A DNA stretch of 64,000 bases from Bacteroidota bacterium (GCA_027592755.1 JAQCLE010000001.1:1-64000), one strand, 5' to 3'. Shown: positions 17,715 through 27,488, numbered from the stretch's first letter. The notes: generated by a model not told the origin, from the sequence alone. A program made the numbers and translations.

Positions 17715-18587
17715 ATGCAAACAGGTGGATTCTCTTTGATCGCCCCCCTTTTGGGGCTTCTCCGTTTGAGCAGGATCCCTAATCTTATAATAATCACCTT
17801 AACTCAGTATTTGACCGCGGTGTTTTTATTTCATTTGGGAGATCATGTGATGGACGTTTTAACAGATCATCGATTTTTTCTTTTGAGTTTAAGCACGGTT
17901 ATGATTGCCGCTGCAGGTTACATGATTAATGATTATTACGATACGAAAATCGATTATGTAAATAGACCGAAAAAGGTGATTGTAGGAAGGATCTTGGACC
18001 GGAGATTAGTCTTAATGCTTTATAATTTATTTAACAGCTTCGGTGTACTGATTGGCCTTTATTTGTCATGGCAAATCGCCGCTGTGCATATTTTTTCATC
18101 CTTTTTATTATGGTTACATTCTAATCAACTAAAGAGAATGCCACTTTTGGGGAATCTTGTAATTGGAGTGCTTGCGGGTTTTTCACTTTTGATTGTTAAT
18201 ATTTATTATCTGGAATTCAATCTATTGGTCGTGACTTATTCCTTTTTTGCTTTTTTTATTAATGTAGCCAGGGAAATCTTGAAAGATCTGGAGGCCATTA
18301 AGGGTGAGGAAAAATTTGGCTCTCAGGCATTACCTATCGTTTTGGGCATGCGCAAGACAAAAAAATTCGTTTACTTTCTTATTACAATATCCGCTATTGG
18401 TCTGACCGCTTTTTTATGGAGGGTTAATAATCATACTCTTATTGCATATTTTATCTTGTTAATACCATTTTTTGGTTATTTCACGATTCTATTGATTAAA
18501 GCTGACACACAGCAGAAATTTGCGTTCCTTAGCGACCTGATTAATTTCATAATGATTACCGGAATTCTTAGTATGTTATTTTTCTAA
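17715..18587 (+). CDS. UbiA-family prenyltransferase (membrane)
   Basis: This 290-residue protein with about eight or nine membrane helices has the first prenyl-diphosphate motif NDYYDTKIDYVNRP and a second loop REILKDLEAIKGEEKFGSQ. UbiA enzymes attach polyprenyl chains to aromatic or glycerol-phosphate acceptors. The closest Bacteroidota type I know is annotated as geranylgeranylglycerol-phosphate geranylgeranyltransferase-like, but a quinone-pathway role is equally possible from sequence. It runs into purN 15 bases later. Polyprenyl donors come from the MEP pathway, two genes of which are in this window. Confidence 0.85.
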   Translation: MQTGGFSLIAPLLGLLRLSRIPNLIIITLTQYLTAVFLFHLGDHVMDVLTDHRFFLLSLSTVMIAAAGYMINDYYDTKIDYVNRPKKVIVGRILDRRLVLMLYNLFNSFGVLIGLYLSWQIAAVHIFSSFLLWLHSNQLKRMPLLGNLVIGVLAGFSLLIVNIYYLEFNLLVVTYSFFAFFINVAREILKDLEAIKGEEKFGSQALPIVLGMRKTKKFVYFLITISAIGLTAFLWRVNNHTLIAYFILLIPFFGYFTILLIKADTQQKFAFLSDLINFIMITGILSMLFF

Positions 18588-18602
18588 TCCATCCATCAAT
18601 CA

Positions 18603-19184
18603 ATGAATCGAGTCGCAGTTTTCGCTTCCGGGAATGGAACAAATGCTGAAGAAATTTTCAAATATTTTGAAGGACATCAATCAATTGAAATTGAAGTATT
18701 ACTTTGTAATAACCCTAAAGCCGGGGTAATTCAAAGAGCAGAGAATTGGAAAGTTCCAGTAGTAATATTCAGCAGGGATGACCTGGTCAATTCATCAAAG
18801 ATCCTGGAAGAATTGAAAAGCCACGAGGTTGATTGGATAGCTTTAGCAGGCTTTCTCTGGCTTTTGCCACCAACTTTGGTTCATGAATTTCCAGGAAGAA
18901 TAATCAATATTCACCCTTCTTTATTACCAAAGTACGGAGGAAAAGGTATGTATGGAAGTAGGGTTCATGAGGCGGCAATTGCCTCAGGCGACAAGGAATC
19001 CGGAATTACAATCCACATGGTAGATGAAGAATACGACAAGGGCAAAATCATTTTTCAAGCACATTGTAATATTGCCCCTCAAGATTCTGCGGATACCCTA
19101 GCACAAAAAATCCATAAACTTGAGTATAACCATTATCCTGAAGTGATTGAAAAGTACATTTTGCATGGATGTGAACCAGCTTGA
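18603..19184 (+). CDS. purN: Phosphoribosylglycinamide formyltransferase
   Basis: This enzyme transfers a formyl group from 10-formyltetrahydrofolate to GAR, the third step of purine synthesis. The 193 residues include the phosphate-binding start VFASGNGTNAEE, the catalytic NIHPSLLPKYGGKGMYG (Asn, His) and HMVDEEYDKGKI with the catalytic Asp. Length is normal. It lies upstream of purH on the same strand, about 40 bases away, but purH has a good promoter of its own in that gap. Confidence 0.96.
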   Translation: MNRVAVFASGNGTNAEEIFKYFEGHQSIEIEVLLCNNPKAGVIQRAENWKVPVVIFSRDDLVNSSKILEELKSHEVDWIALAGFLWLLPPTLVHEFPGRIINIHPSLLPKYGGKGMYGSRVHEAAIASGDKESGITIHMVDEEYDKGKIIFQAHCNIAPQDSADTLAQKIHKLEYNHYPEVIEKYILHGCEPA

Positions 19185-19210
19185 TCTAGCCAGTAAATGA
19201 GGTAATTTTG
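19181..19210 (+). promoter_or_regulatory. Candidate Bacteroidota promoter for purH
   Basis: TTG at 19181-19183 (the -33 type) is followed after 19 bases by TAATTTTG at 19203-19210, an exact TAnnTTTG -7 element. The purH ATG is 18 bases further on. The -33 half overlaps the end of purN. Confidence 0.6.
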
Positions 19211-19227
19211 CACCTTATTTTCTCATC

Positions 19228-20751
19228 ATGATTAGAAAAATAAAGACGGCTTTAATTTCTGTTTATTACAAGGATGGGTTGGATACAATTGTTCAAAAAC
19301 TCCACAATGAGGGTGTTAAAATTTATTCGACAGGTGGAACGCTGAAATTCATTAATGATCTTGGTATTGAAGCTGAATCGGTTGAAGATTTGACAGGTTA
19401 TCCGTCAATTCTAGGAGGAAGGGTGAAAACGCTCCATCCCAAGGTTTTTGGAGGAATTCTGCAAAGAAGTGATAATCTTAAGGATCAAGAGGAAATCGCC
19501 AGTTTTGATATTCCACCAATGGATTTGGTAATAGTTGATTTATATCCATTTGAAGAGACTTTAGCCTCTGGTGCTGATGATGAAGCAATTATCGAGAAAA
19601 TTGATATAGGCGGGATTTCCCTTATTCGGGCTGCAGCTAAAAATCATAAGGATGTTGTGATCGTCTCATCCAAGGAGCAATATCCGGAACTGTTGGAAAT
19701 ACTTGAACGGGATAATTGCTCAACAGATTTGAGCATTAGAAAGCATTTTGCGACTCTTGCTTTTGATATTTCCTCGCATTACGATTCTGCCATTTTCAGG
19801 TATTTCAATAATGATGAAAGCTTTGATAAACTTAAGATAAGTGAGCAAAGTGCGTTGCCCTTGCGTTACGGCGAAAATCCACATCAAAAGGGTGCTTTCT
19901 TCGGAGCCATTGATCTGATTTTTGACCAACTTCATGGGAAAACAGTATCTTATAATAATGTGCTTGATATTGATGCCGCTGTTTCGCTTCTAGAAGAATT
20001 TGAAAGTGAACATATTTTTGTCATCATAAAACACACGAATGCCTGCGGCGTTGCCACTGGAGAGAATGTTTTAAAAGCTTATACACGGGGGCTTGCAGGG
20101 GATCCGGTTTCAGCATTTGGTGGGATATTGGCTACTAACATGCCTATTGATTTACAAGTTGCAGAAGAGATAAATAAGCTATTTTTTGAAGCGCTGATTG
20201 CTCCCGGTTTTGACGAGGAGGCTCTTAAATTATTGAAAAGCAAGAAAAACAGGATGCTCCTGGTTCAAAAATCGAAACTCCGGGGAGGGTTACAAATAAG
20301 GAGTATGCTCAACGGATTTCTGTCGCAGGAAAAGGACTTAAAGGTTGAGAAGTCTGCTGATTTTAAATACGTCTCCAGAAAAAGACCGTCTCCAGAAGAA
20401 GAAAGAGACTTGTTATTTGCTAATAAAATTGTAAAACATTCAAAATCGAACGCTATTGTTTTAGCAAGAGACGGTCAACTGATCAGTAGTGGGGTTGGCC
20501 AGACATCCAGGGTTGATGCTTTGAAGCAGGCGATTGATAAGGCAAAAAGATTTGGATTTGAATTAGAAGGAACGGCTATGGCGTCTGACGCTTTTTTCCC
20601 TTTTCCAGATTGTGTTGAAATTGCCCATAAAGAGGGAATAACTTCAGTAATTCAACCTGGTGGGTCGGTCAAGGACCAGGAATCTATTGATTATTGTGAT
20701 GCCAATAATCTTTCAATGGTTTTTACTGGATATAGGCATTTTAAACATTAA
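19228..20751 (+). CDS. purH: Bifunctional AICAR formyltransferase / IMP cyclohydrolase
   Basis: This 507-residue protein catalyses the last two steps of IMP synthesis. The N-terminal cyclohydrolase domain shows KIYSTGGTLKFIND, GGRVKTLHPKVFGGIL and KIDIGGISLIRAAAKNH. The C-terminal formyltransferase domain shows LRYGENPHQKGAFF, IKHTNACGVATG, DPVSAFGGILATN and a terminal ASDAFFPFPDCVEIAHKEG. Both active sites look complete. Length is slightly under the E. coli enzyme (529). With purN upstream it forms a purine pair just before the cell-shape operon. Confidence 0.97.
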   Translation: MIRKIKTALISVYYKDGLDTIVQKLHNEGVKIYSTGGTLKFINDLGIEAESVEDLTGYPSILGGRVKTLHPKVFGGILQRSDNLKDQEEIASFDIPPMDLVIVDLYPFEETLASGADDEAIIEKIDIGGISLIRAAAKNHKDVVIVSSKEQYPELLEILERDNCSTDLSIRKHFATLAFDISSHYDSAIFRYFNNDESFDKLKISEQSALPLRYGENPHQKGAFFGAIDLIFDQLHGKTVSYNNVLDIDAAVSLLEEFESEHIFVIIKHTNACGVATGENVLKAYTRGLAGDPVSAFGGILATNMPIDLQVAEEINKLFFEALIAPGFDEEALKLLKSKKNRMLLVQKSKLRGGLQIRSMLNGFLSQEKDLKVEKSADFKYVSRKRPSPEEERDLLFANKIVKHSKSNAIVLARDGQLISSGVGQTSRVDALKQAIDKAKRFGFELEGTAMASDAFFPFPDCVEIAHKEGITSVIQPGGSVKDQESIDYCDANNLSMVFTGYRHFKH

Positions 20752-20794
20752 TGTTTTAATTTAAAGGAAGACACCACCGCTGGGCTATTAGTAT

Positions 20795-20802
20795 TAATTT
20801 TG
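20795..20802 (+). promoter_or_regulatory. Candidate -7 element for the mreB operon
   Basis: TAATTTTG matches TAnnTTTG exactly and ends 25 bases before the mreB ATG at 20828. No TTTG is visible 19-21 bases upstream, so the call is moderate. Confidence 0.5.
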
Positions 20803-20827
20803 TAGCTCATTTTTTGAAGTTTTTTAA

Positions 20828-21856
20828 ATGGGATTATTCGATTTCTTTTCAAGCGACATTGCAATTGATTTAGGAACTGCCAACACACTGATTATCAGTA
20901 AGGATAAAATTGTTGTTGATGAACCCTCAATCATTGCCATTGATAAAACTACTAACAAGATTTTGGCCATTGGTCGACAGGCCATGCAAATGCATGAAAA
21001 AACACATGAAAATATAAAGACCATCAGACCTCTTAAAGATGGAGTAATCGCAGATTTTCATGCCGCAGAGCATATGATTCGTGGTATGATAAAGATGATT
21101 GATAATGGCTCCAGAAGGTTTATGCCATCGTCTCACCGTATGGTTATTTGCATTCCCTCAGGTATCACCGAGGTTGAGAAAAGAGCGGTTAGGGACTCAG
21201 CAGAACACGCCGGGGCCAAGGAAGTATATATGATTCATGAACCTATCGCTGCGTCAATTGGCATTGGTGTGGATATTGAACAACCCAATGGTGCAATGGT
21301 CGTCGATATAGGTGGCGGGACAACTGAAATCGCCGTTATAGCCTTATCGGGGATCGTTTGTGATCAATCAATCCGGGTAGCGGGCGATACTTTCAATAAA
21401 GACATCCTGGACTATATGAGACGCCAGCACAATCTGTTAATCGGTGAGCGATCCGCAGAAAAAGTAAAGATAGAAGTTGGCTCCGCCCTCACGGAGTTGG
21501 ACAATCCACCAGATGATTATGATATACGCGGTCGTGATCTAATGACAGGTATTCCCAAGGTCATCAAAATATCCTATGCAGAGATTGCTTTCGCCATAGA
21601 CAAATCGGTATCTAAGATTGAAGAAGCAGTTTTAAAAGCATTGGAAATTTGTCCGCCAGAATTGTCCGCCGATATCTTTGATAATGGCATTAATTTAACA
21701 GGAGGCGGAGCACTTTTGCGGGGACTTGATAAAAGACTTGCACTAAAAACAAGATTAATTGTTCACATCGCCGAAGATCCACTTAGGGCTGTGGTCCGCG
21801 GAACCGGTATAGCGCTGAAAAATTTAAATCACTATAAAGCTGTACTAATGCAATAA
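20828..21856 (+). CDS. mreB: Rod-shape determining actin homologue MreB
   Basis: MreB polymerises under the inner membrane and guides lateral wall synthesis. The 342 residues begin with the amphipathic MGLFDFFSSDIAIDLGTANT, which includes the phosphate-1 loop. The adenosine and phosphate-2 regions are HEPIAASIG and VDIGGGTTEIAVI, and LTGGGALLRGLD lies near the end. Length is normal. It is the first gene of an uninterrupted mreB-mreC-mreD-mrdA-rodA run, with mreC starting five bases after its stop. Confidence 0.98.
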   Translation: MGLFDFFSSDIAIDLGTANTLIISKDKIVVDEPSIIAIDKTTNKILAIGRQAMQMHEKTHENIKTIRPLKDGVIADFHAAEHMIRGMIKMIDNGSRRFMPSSHRMVICIPSGITEVEKRAVRDSAEHAGAKEVYMIHEPIAASIGIGVDIEQPNGAMVVDIGGGTTEIAVIALSGIVCDQSIRVAGDTFNKDILDYMRRQHNLLIGERSAEKVKIEVGSALTELDNPPDDYDIRGRDLMTGIPKVIKISYAEIAFAIDKSVSKIEEAVLKALEICPPELSADIFDNGINLTGGGALLRGLDKRLALKTRLIVHIAEDPLRAVVRGTGIALKNLNHYKAVLMQ

Positions 21857-21861
21857 CATAA

Positions 21862-22692
21862 ATGCGCCAATTATTTCTCTTCATTTATAAGTACAGGTCA
21901 TTTTTTGTTTTTTTGGTGTTTGAGGGGTTGAGTGGGTTTTTGGTAATTCAAAATCATAATTATCAGCAGGTAGCGTTTTTAAACTCCTCCAATGTACTTG
22001 TTGGGAATGTAGTTTCTACTACAACTGATATTACGGATTACTTTGGTCTTAGAGATCAAAATAATGAACTATCAGAGCAAGTTGCCAGGTTACATGAACA
22101 AATCAGTTTTTTACAAAGCCATCTTGAGTTGTATGGCCTTGACTCCACCACCCATCAGTCATCACAATACAGCATTATTCCTGCTAAGGTTGTAAATAAT
22201 AGCTATCGGTATAATAATAATTACATTACTCTAAACAAGGGGTGGGAAGATGGCATCGCAAAAGATCAGGGAGTCATTGGGCCCAGAGGTATTGTTGGAA
22301 AAATCAGGTCAACGTCCAGGAAATTTGCGATTGTTGTTTCGTTACTTCACACGGATTTGATGGTCTCATCGCTCTTAAAACGTTCTGGTGATTTATGTAC
22401 AACCAACTGGGATGGTCGCGATCCTGGAAAGGCAAATTTACTCTATGTATCAAGGCATGTTTATCTTACCAAAGGTGATAGCGTAGTGACATCAGGGTAC
22501 AATTCAGTATTTCCGGATGGCCAATTGGTAGGTATCGTGGATGAAGTTTTAACTGGTCAGAATGCCACTTTTCACGATATAACTATTCGCTTAGCGACTG
22601 ACTTTCCAAGTCTTAATTATGTGTCGGTAGTACTCAACAAATCTGCTCCCGAAAAAGATTCCCTTGAAATGAACAGAGAGATATTGAATTGA
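21862..22692 (+). CDS. mreC: Rod-shape determining protein MreC
   Basis: MreC is the bitopic periplasmic partner linking MreB to the wall synthases. The 276 residues contain an N-terminal membrane helix (about 10-30), a coiled coil (EQVARLHEQISFLQSHLEL, ~72-90) and the double-barrel region with GIAKDQGVIGPRGIVGKI, SLLKRSGDLCTTNWDGRDPG and GDSVVTSGYNSVFPDGQLVG. It has the family's usual form. Its stop TGA overlaps the mreD start as TTGA. Confidence 0.95.
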   Translation: MRQLFLFIYKYRSFFVFLVFEGLSGFLVIQNHNYQQVAFLNSSNVLVGNVVSTTTDITDYFGLRDQNNELSEQVARLHEQISFLQSHLELYGLDSTTHQSSQYSIIPAKVVNNSYRYNNNYITLNKGWEDGIAKDQGVIGPRGIVGKIRSTSRKFAIVVSLLHTDLMVSSLLKRSGDLCTTNWDGRDPGKANLLYVSRHVYLTKGDSVVTSGYNSVFPDGQLVGIVDEVLTGQNATFHDITIRLATDFPSLNYVSVVLNKSAPEKDSLEMNREILN

Positions 22693-23204
22693 CTTCAGGC
22701 TTATCAACCCATATCATCCGTTTTATTGCATATCTGCTTATGCAAGTGCTTTTATTGAAAGATTTTGTACTTTTTGATAGAGCGTTTCTTTTTGTTTATA
22801 TAATGGCCCTCATTTTATTACCCGTGGAAATAAGCCCATTGCTGTTAATAGTAATTGGTTTTTTTACAGGATTAACAGTAGATATATTTTATAATACACA
22901 GGGTATTCAAGCTTTAGCATGCGTTCTTATCATGTTCTTAAGACCATACTTTTTTCAACTTGTTTCAAGCAGTAGATATGAGCCGGGTACCAATCTAAAT
23001 ATCAGGGAGATGGGGATAGCATGGTTTTTAACTTTTTGTTTCCCCTTGATTTTTATTCACCATCTCACTATTTTTTTTACTGAAGCTGCCAGCACAGCAT
23101 TCTTTATGTTTACCCTTAGTAAGGTGTTTTTTAGTTCAATATTTACATTTGTAGTGGCCCTTTTAATTCAATATATGTTCATCAAATCCCGGAGGCGGTC
23201 ATGA
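22689..23204 (+). CDS. mreD: Rod-shape determining protein MreD
   Basis: This is the polytopic inner-membrane subunit of the elongasome (171 aa, about five helices), recognised by position and by the family features LLPVEISPLLLIVIGFFTGL and VDIFYNTQGIQALACVL. The start is a TTG overlapping the mreC stop, and the stop overlaps the mrdA start as ATGA. Both overlaps indicate translational coupling. Sequence conservation of MreD is weak in general, so the call leans on the operon. Confidence 0.9.
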   Translation: MTSGLSTHIIRFIAYLLMQVLLLKDFVLFDRAFLFVYIMALILLPVEISPLLLIVIGFFTGLTVDIFYNTQGIQALACVLIMFLRPYFFQLVSSSRYEPGTNLNIREMGIAWFLTFCFPLIFIHHLTIFFTEAASTAFFMFTLSKVFFSSIFTFVVALLIQYMFIKSRRRS

Positions 23205-25003
23205 ATGAGGAAAGAAAACTATTTATCCAGGGTGGTGTTATTCTGATTGCTGGAATTTTTGCTGTAAAATTGTTTTCAATCCAGGTTTTAGATACCAATT
23301 ACAAACTTGCGGCCGAAAACAATATTGTTCAAAAAATCATTGAATACCCATTTCGCGGATTGCTTTACGATCGTAATGGAAAACTAGTAGTACATAACAC
23401 TCCTATTTATGACCTAATGGTAATCCCTAAAGAGGTGCAAATAAAGGATACACTTGAATTTTGTGTGATTTTGGGAATTGAGCTATCTGAATTTGAAGCC
23501 CGAATGGCATCGGCAAGAAAATATTCAGTTATCCATCCATCCAAATTTGAAGGGCAATTAACAAACGAACAATTTGCCCGGATTCAAGACAGATTAGTCG
23601 AATTTCCAGGGTTTAACATTAGGGCAAGGACGGTCCGGCAGTACCAGTATAAGGGCCTTGCAAATGCACTTGGTTATTTAGGAGAAATTAGCAGAAGACA
23701 ATTGCAAAATGATACAACCAATGTTTATCGTCAGGGTGATTTTATTGGCATAAGCGGGCTGGAGGCCTCGTATGAACAAGAGCTTAGGGGAAAGGCAGGT
23801 GTGAGCTATAAAATGGTTAATGTCAGGGGTATTGAACAAGGAAGCTTTAAAAACGGTGAATATGATACACTTTCAGTTTCTGGAAGGGACCTGGAGCTAA
23901 CGGTAGACATTGATTTACAATCTTATGCAGAAAGGTTAATGGAGGGTAAGGTGGGGAGCGTTGTTGCCCTGGAGCCAAAAACCGGCGAAATACTTGCTTT
24001 TGTATCGGCACCATCATATGACCCTAATATCCTTACTGGTAAACATTTTAGTCAAAGCTATTTGTCTTTGGAAAATGACACCTTAAAGCCCCTTTTCAAT
24101 AGACCTTTAATGGCAATGTATCCTCCCGGCTCCATCTTTAAAACAATCCAGGGTTTAATAGCTCTTCAGGAGGGAGTTGTTAGCCCTACCGAGGAAATAT
24201 ATTGTGACGGGACTTTAATTGGAGACCATGCCTCTGCGGGTTATTACAATATGCATGAAGGTATAAAACGTTCTTCCAATAACTTCTTTTACCAGGTCTT
24301 TAGAAGAATTATCCGTCAGGGCGTTTCTGATAATCCATTTACCGATGCCCGATTGGGTGTTGACAAATGGAAAGAATATGTCCAAAGGTTCGGGCTGGGA
24401 ATCCCATTAGGAATTGATCTTCCAAATGAGACACCTGGCAATGTCCCGGGATCAAGTTATTACAATCGTTTGTATGGCAATGGTAGATGGGGGTTTTCAA
24501 ATATTTATTCATTATGCATTGGACAAGGTGAAATTCTTATGAATCCTATTCAGATGGCAAATCTGTCCGCAATTATTGCGAACAAAGGTTTTTATTATCC
24601 ACCGCACATGGTTAAGAATTATGACCTGTCCGATAAATTCAAAAAACCGATTCAAACGGGGATTAATCAAGAATACTACGATCTTGTAATCGACGCAATG
24701 TCTGAGGCCTTAATGGGAACGGCCACGAGGGCGATAATCAAAGACATTGAGATTTGTGGTAAAACAGGTACTGCTCAAAATCCACATGGCTACGACCACT
24801 CAGTATTTATGGCCTTTGCACCAAGAGAGAATCCCCAAATAGCAATTTCAGTTTATGTGGAAAATGCAGGGTGGGGTGGTGGAGCGGCAGCTTCTATCGC
24901 AAGCCTCCTGATCGAAAATTATCTGAAGGGAAAAATTACACGCTATTGGATTGAAGATTATGTGTTGAAAGGAGAGTTTGCGAAAGGAGAGATTTTAGAT
25001 TGA
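23201..25003 (+). CDS. mrdA: Penicillin-binding protein 2 (elongation transpeptidase)
   Basis: This class B PBP cross-links peptidoglycan during side-wall growth. The 600 residues hold an N-terminal membrane helix, the dimerisation domain (RGLLYDRNGKLVVHN, about 50-66; ISGLEASYEQELRGKAG) and the transpeptidase domain. Its motifs are SIFK (Ser311-Lys314, in PPGSIFKT), SSN (358-360) and KTG (521-523, CGKTGTAQNPHG). GQGEILMNPIQMAN is also typical. It works with RodA, encoded directly downstream with a four-base overlap. Confidence 0.97.
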   Translation: MNEERKLFIQGGVILIAGIFAVKLFSIQVLDTNYKLAAENNIVQKIIEYPFRGLLYDRNGKLVVHNTPIYDLMVIPKEVQIKDTLEFCVILGIELSEFEARMASARKYSVIHPSKFEGQLTNEQFARIQDRLVEFPGFNIRARTVRQYQYKGLANALGYLGEISRRQLQNDTTNVYRQGDFIGISGLEASYEQELRGKAGVSYKMVNVRGIEQGSFKNGEYDTLSVSGRDLELTVDIDLQSYAERLMEGKVGSVVALEPKTGEILAFVSAPSYDPNILTGKHFSQSYLSLENDTLKPLFNRPLMAMYPPGSIFKTIQGLIALQEGVVSPTEEIYCDGTLIGDHASAGYYNMHEGIKRSSNNFFYQVFRRIIRQGVSDNPFTDARLGVDKWKEYVQRFGLGIPLGIDLPNETPGNVPGSSYYNRLYGNGRWGFSNIYSLCIGQGEILMNPIQMANLSAIIANKGFYYPPHMVKNYDLSDKFKKPIQTGINQEYYDLVIDAMSEALMGTATRAIIKDIEICGKTGTAQNPHGYDHSVFMAFAPRENPQIAISVYVENAGWGGGAAASIASLLIENYLKGKITRYWIEDYVLKGEFAKGEILD

Positions 25004-26268
25004 AATTACAGCGACAAGGCCAGGACCTCGATTGGATCACAATTCTACTCTACTTATCCTTAATTTTTTTAGGCTGGCTCAACATTTATGCCGCTGTTTA
25101 TTCGGAGGATGTCCTTCATGGGATTTTTGATCTAAGCACAGATTCCGGGAAACAGCTTGTTTTTATTGGAGTATCGTTTTTGATAATCATCGGAATCTTA
25201 ACGCTTGATTTCAAATTCTATGACTCTTTTGCTTATCTGATTTATGGTTTATTCATAGGCTTTTTAATCGCAGTTCTTGTTTTTGGTAAGGAAATAGCCG
25301 GTTCAAAATCCTGGTTTCAAATTGCAGGCTTTGGTTTTCAGCCTTCAGAGTTTGCAAAATTTGCAACCGTTCTTGCGTTGGCAAAGTTTTTAGGCGAAGG
25401 AAATCGGAAATTGAATGATTTAAAAAATCAGATCAGGGCTTTTGTATTGTTTCTTGTTCCAATGGTATTAACAATGTTTCAGGGTGATTGGGGAACTGCT
25501 ACTGTTTATTGTGTGCTGATCATAGTTCTTTATCGTGAAGGTATTTCCCCCTTATATATACTGATTGGCTTGCTTGGTATAGCAATTGTCGTTATGACAT
25601 TATTGATTAACCAAACGTTCCTGATAATCTCAATAATTGTCATAATTCTTCTTCTAATATCCATTAATCCCAAAAATATGAAGAGAGCTGCAGTAATAGT
25701 CTTAGCCGGTCTGGTAGGTTTGGGTGTTGTACGGAGTGTTGATTTTATTATGACGGAGGTTTTGAAACCACATCAGCAGAACCGAATTATGTCAATGGTG
25801 AATCCTAACATTGATCCACTTGGCATTGGATGGAACGTGACCCAATCGAAAATTGCAATTGGATCAGGAGGTATATTTGGCAAGGGCTTTCTTGAAGGGA
25901 CTCAAACTAAATTTGATTTTGTTCCTGCCCAAAGCACTGATTTTATTTTTTGTACAGTAGGAGAAGAGCAAGGTTGGTTGGGAAGCATAATTCTGATCAT
26001 ACTTTTCTCGTCACTCATTCTTAGAGTTATTTCAGTTGCAGAGAGACAAAAATCCAGATTTGCCAGATCCTATGGGTATGGTGCTGCCTCGATAATATTT
26101 TTTCACTTTATGGTCAATATTGGGATGACTATTGGTCTTTTTCCTGTAATAGGAATTCCCTTGCCTTTTTTTAGTTATGGTGGATCTTCGTTGATTTCCT
26201 TTACACTTTTACTTTTCACTTTACTCAAGCTTGATTCGCACCGAACGCAGGTGCTTGAACGGCTTTAG
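25000..26268 (+). CDS. rodA: SEDS peptidoglycan glycosyltransferase RodA
   Basis: RodA polymerises glycan strands from lipid II alongside PBP2. The 422 residues form about ten membrane helices and contain the SEDS motifs GSKSWFQIAGFGFQPSEFAK, MFQGDWGTATVY, FVPAQSTDFIFCTVGEEQG and PLPFFSYGGSSL. The start is TTG, overlapping the mrdA stop as TTGA. It is somewhat longer than E. coli RodA (370), with extra hydrophobic sequence in the middle, as in other Bacteroidota. It is the last gene of the mre operon, and a convergent gene follows. Confidence 0.96.
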   Translation: MKLQRQGQDLDWITILLYLSLIFLGWLNIYAAVYSEDVLHGIFDLSTDSGKQLVFIGVSFLIIIGILTLDFKFYDSFAYLIYGLFIGFLIAVLVFGKEIAGSKSWFQIAGFGFQPSEFAKFATVLALAKFLGEGNRKLNDLKNQIRAFVLFLVPMVLTMFQGDWGTATVYCVLIIVLYREGISPLYILIGLLGIAIVVMTLLINQTFLIISIIVIILLLISINPKNMKRAAVIVLAGLVGLGVVRSVDFIMTEVLKPHQQNRIMSMVNPNIDPLGIGWNVTQSKIAIGSGGIFGKGFLEGTQTKFDFVPAQSTDFIFCTVGEEQGWLGSIILIILFSSLILRVISVAERQKSRFARSYGYGAASIIFFHFMVNIGMTIGLFPVIGIPLPFFSYGGSSLISFTLLLFTLLKLDSHRTQVLERL

Positions 26269-26289
26269 TAGGATAGCAAAGTGGATTAA

Positions 26290-27408
26290 TTAGTTTTTAA
26301 ACTTTTTGATGATCACCCTCAGTAATTCTTTTACTTCAGAGGATTGCATTTCCCACCCGTAGTATTTTGCATGATGCTGAACCAGGTAACCAACGGCATC
26401 TTCGAACGACTTACATTGCTCTACTTCTTCAATTGCATTTTCAAATGAATGTGTTTCACCATTAAAGAGCTCCTTCACGAACATATATTTGTTGTTCAAA
26501 GAGACACTTTTTAAGATACTATCAATCTTTTTAGTTGCATGAGACGTCGCGATGTCTACTGTTTCAGTTGCCAGTTTTTCGTTCAAGGTTTTTTGTCCCT
26601 TCACAAAGCGGTCATTTAATTGTTGTTTCGACTTTTCAATCGCAATTTCATCCATCTCCTCAAATTCTTGAAACAATTTTTTTTGCAACTGGCTTATTTC
26701 TTCCTCATCCTGGGCCGTGAGGGGGTGATCTTCTATAAAAAAGGTTTCTACTTTAATCGGATGAATTTGGCCAAACTGTTCAATATAGGATTCAATATCT
26801 TCTGGGGCTTCATTTGTGCTTTTCAAAATACTATCCAATTTGGAAATAATGTCTTCCTTTTCAATTTTGTCACTGTTCATATCGGATTCCAATGCATCCA
26901 AAAGGATCATATAGAGGTGTTTGTTGATTCTCACATACTTCGCCTGACTTTGTAGATATTTCAGACTCAGTGAAGGGCTTTTATTGAAATTCTGATGATA
27001 ATAGTCGTAGGGAGATAATATGATCAATAAAGTTTCTGAAATGGCCTCTTCCAACAACGGACGAAAATCATCTTCGTCTATCAAGATGTTTTGGGAGAGT
27101 GCATTCATGAGAGACTTGACAGCTTTCTTTACCGTTTCATTCTTGTAGTCAAAATAAGGACTTTCCAGCCTTTGTGTTTCTTCCTGCCAACGGGTGAACA
27201 GGTTTTTCAAAATAAAAAAGTTGACCTGCTTTACAGGGCATATACCGAGGACTTCTTGGCCGGTGATAATCTTCTTTGTTTGGAAAAAATTAGATAGAAT
27301 CTTATCGGCGACATTTCTGCTATAAGCTTCAATTGATTCCTGATTTAGTTTACTCTCCACTATTAGAAAATTTTTATTTGTAAAGTTATAAAATATGCCA
27401 GAGAACAT
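26290..27408 (-). CDS. Conserved-looking cytosolic protein of unknown function
   Basis: I do not recognise this 372-residue protein. It has no signal peptide or membrane helix and is predicted mainly helical and acidic. Segments that stand out are LESPYFDYKNETVKKAVKSL, LLEEAISETLLIILSPYDYY, IHPIKVETFFIEDHPLTAQD and a C-terminal HHAKYYGWEMQSSEVKELLR. Its place between rodA and the type IX protein porZ, transcribed away from porZ, is the only context. The true start could be somewhat downstream of the first ATG, since the first ~20 residues look unlike the rest. Confidence 0.75.
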   Translation of the reverse strand: MFSGIFYNFTNKNFLIVESKLNQESIEAYSRNVADKILSNFFQTKKIITGQEVLGICPVKQVNFFILKNLFTRWQEETQRLESPYFDYKNETVKKAVKSLMNALSQNILIDEDDFRPLLEEAISETLLIILSPYDYYHQNFNKSPSLSLKYLQSQAKYVRINKHLYMILLDALESDMNSDKIEKEDIISKLDSILKSTNEAPEDIESYIEQFGQIHPIKVETFFIEDHPLTAQDEEEISQLQKKLFQEFEEMDEIAIEKSKQQLNDRFVKGQKTLNEKLATETVDIATSHATKKIDSILKSVSLNNKYMFVKELFNGETHSFENAIEEVEQCKSFEDAVGYLVQHHAKYYGWEMQSSEVKELLRVIIKKFKN

Positions 27409-27488
27409 TATATCGAAGTATTTTAATGGAACGTTAGTCCTGCGATATATGATCTGTTAACTTGGCATTTTTTACAACTTTATTAACA

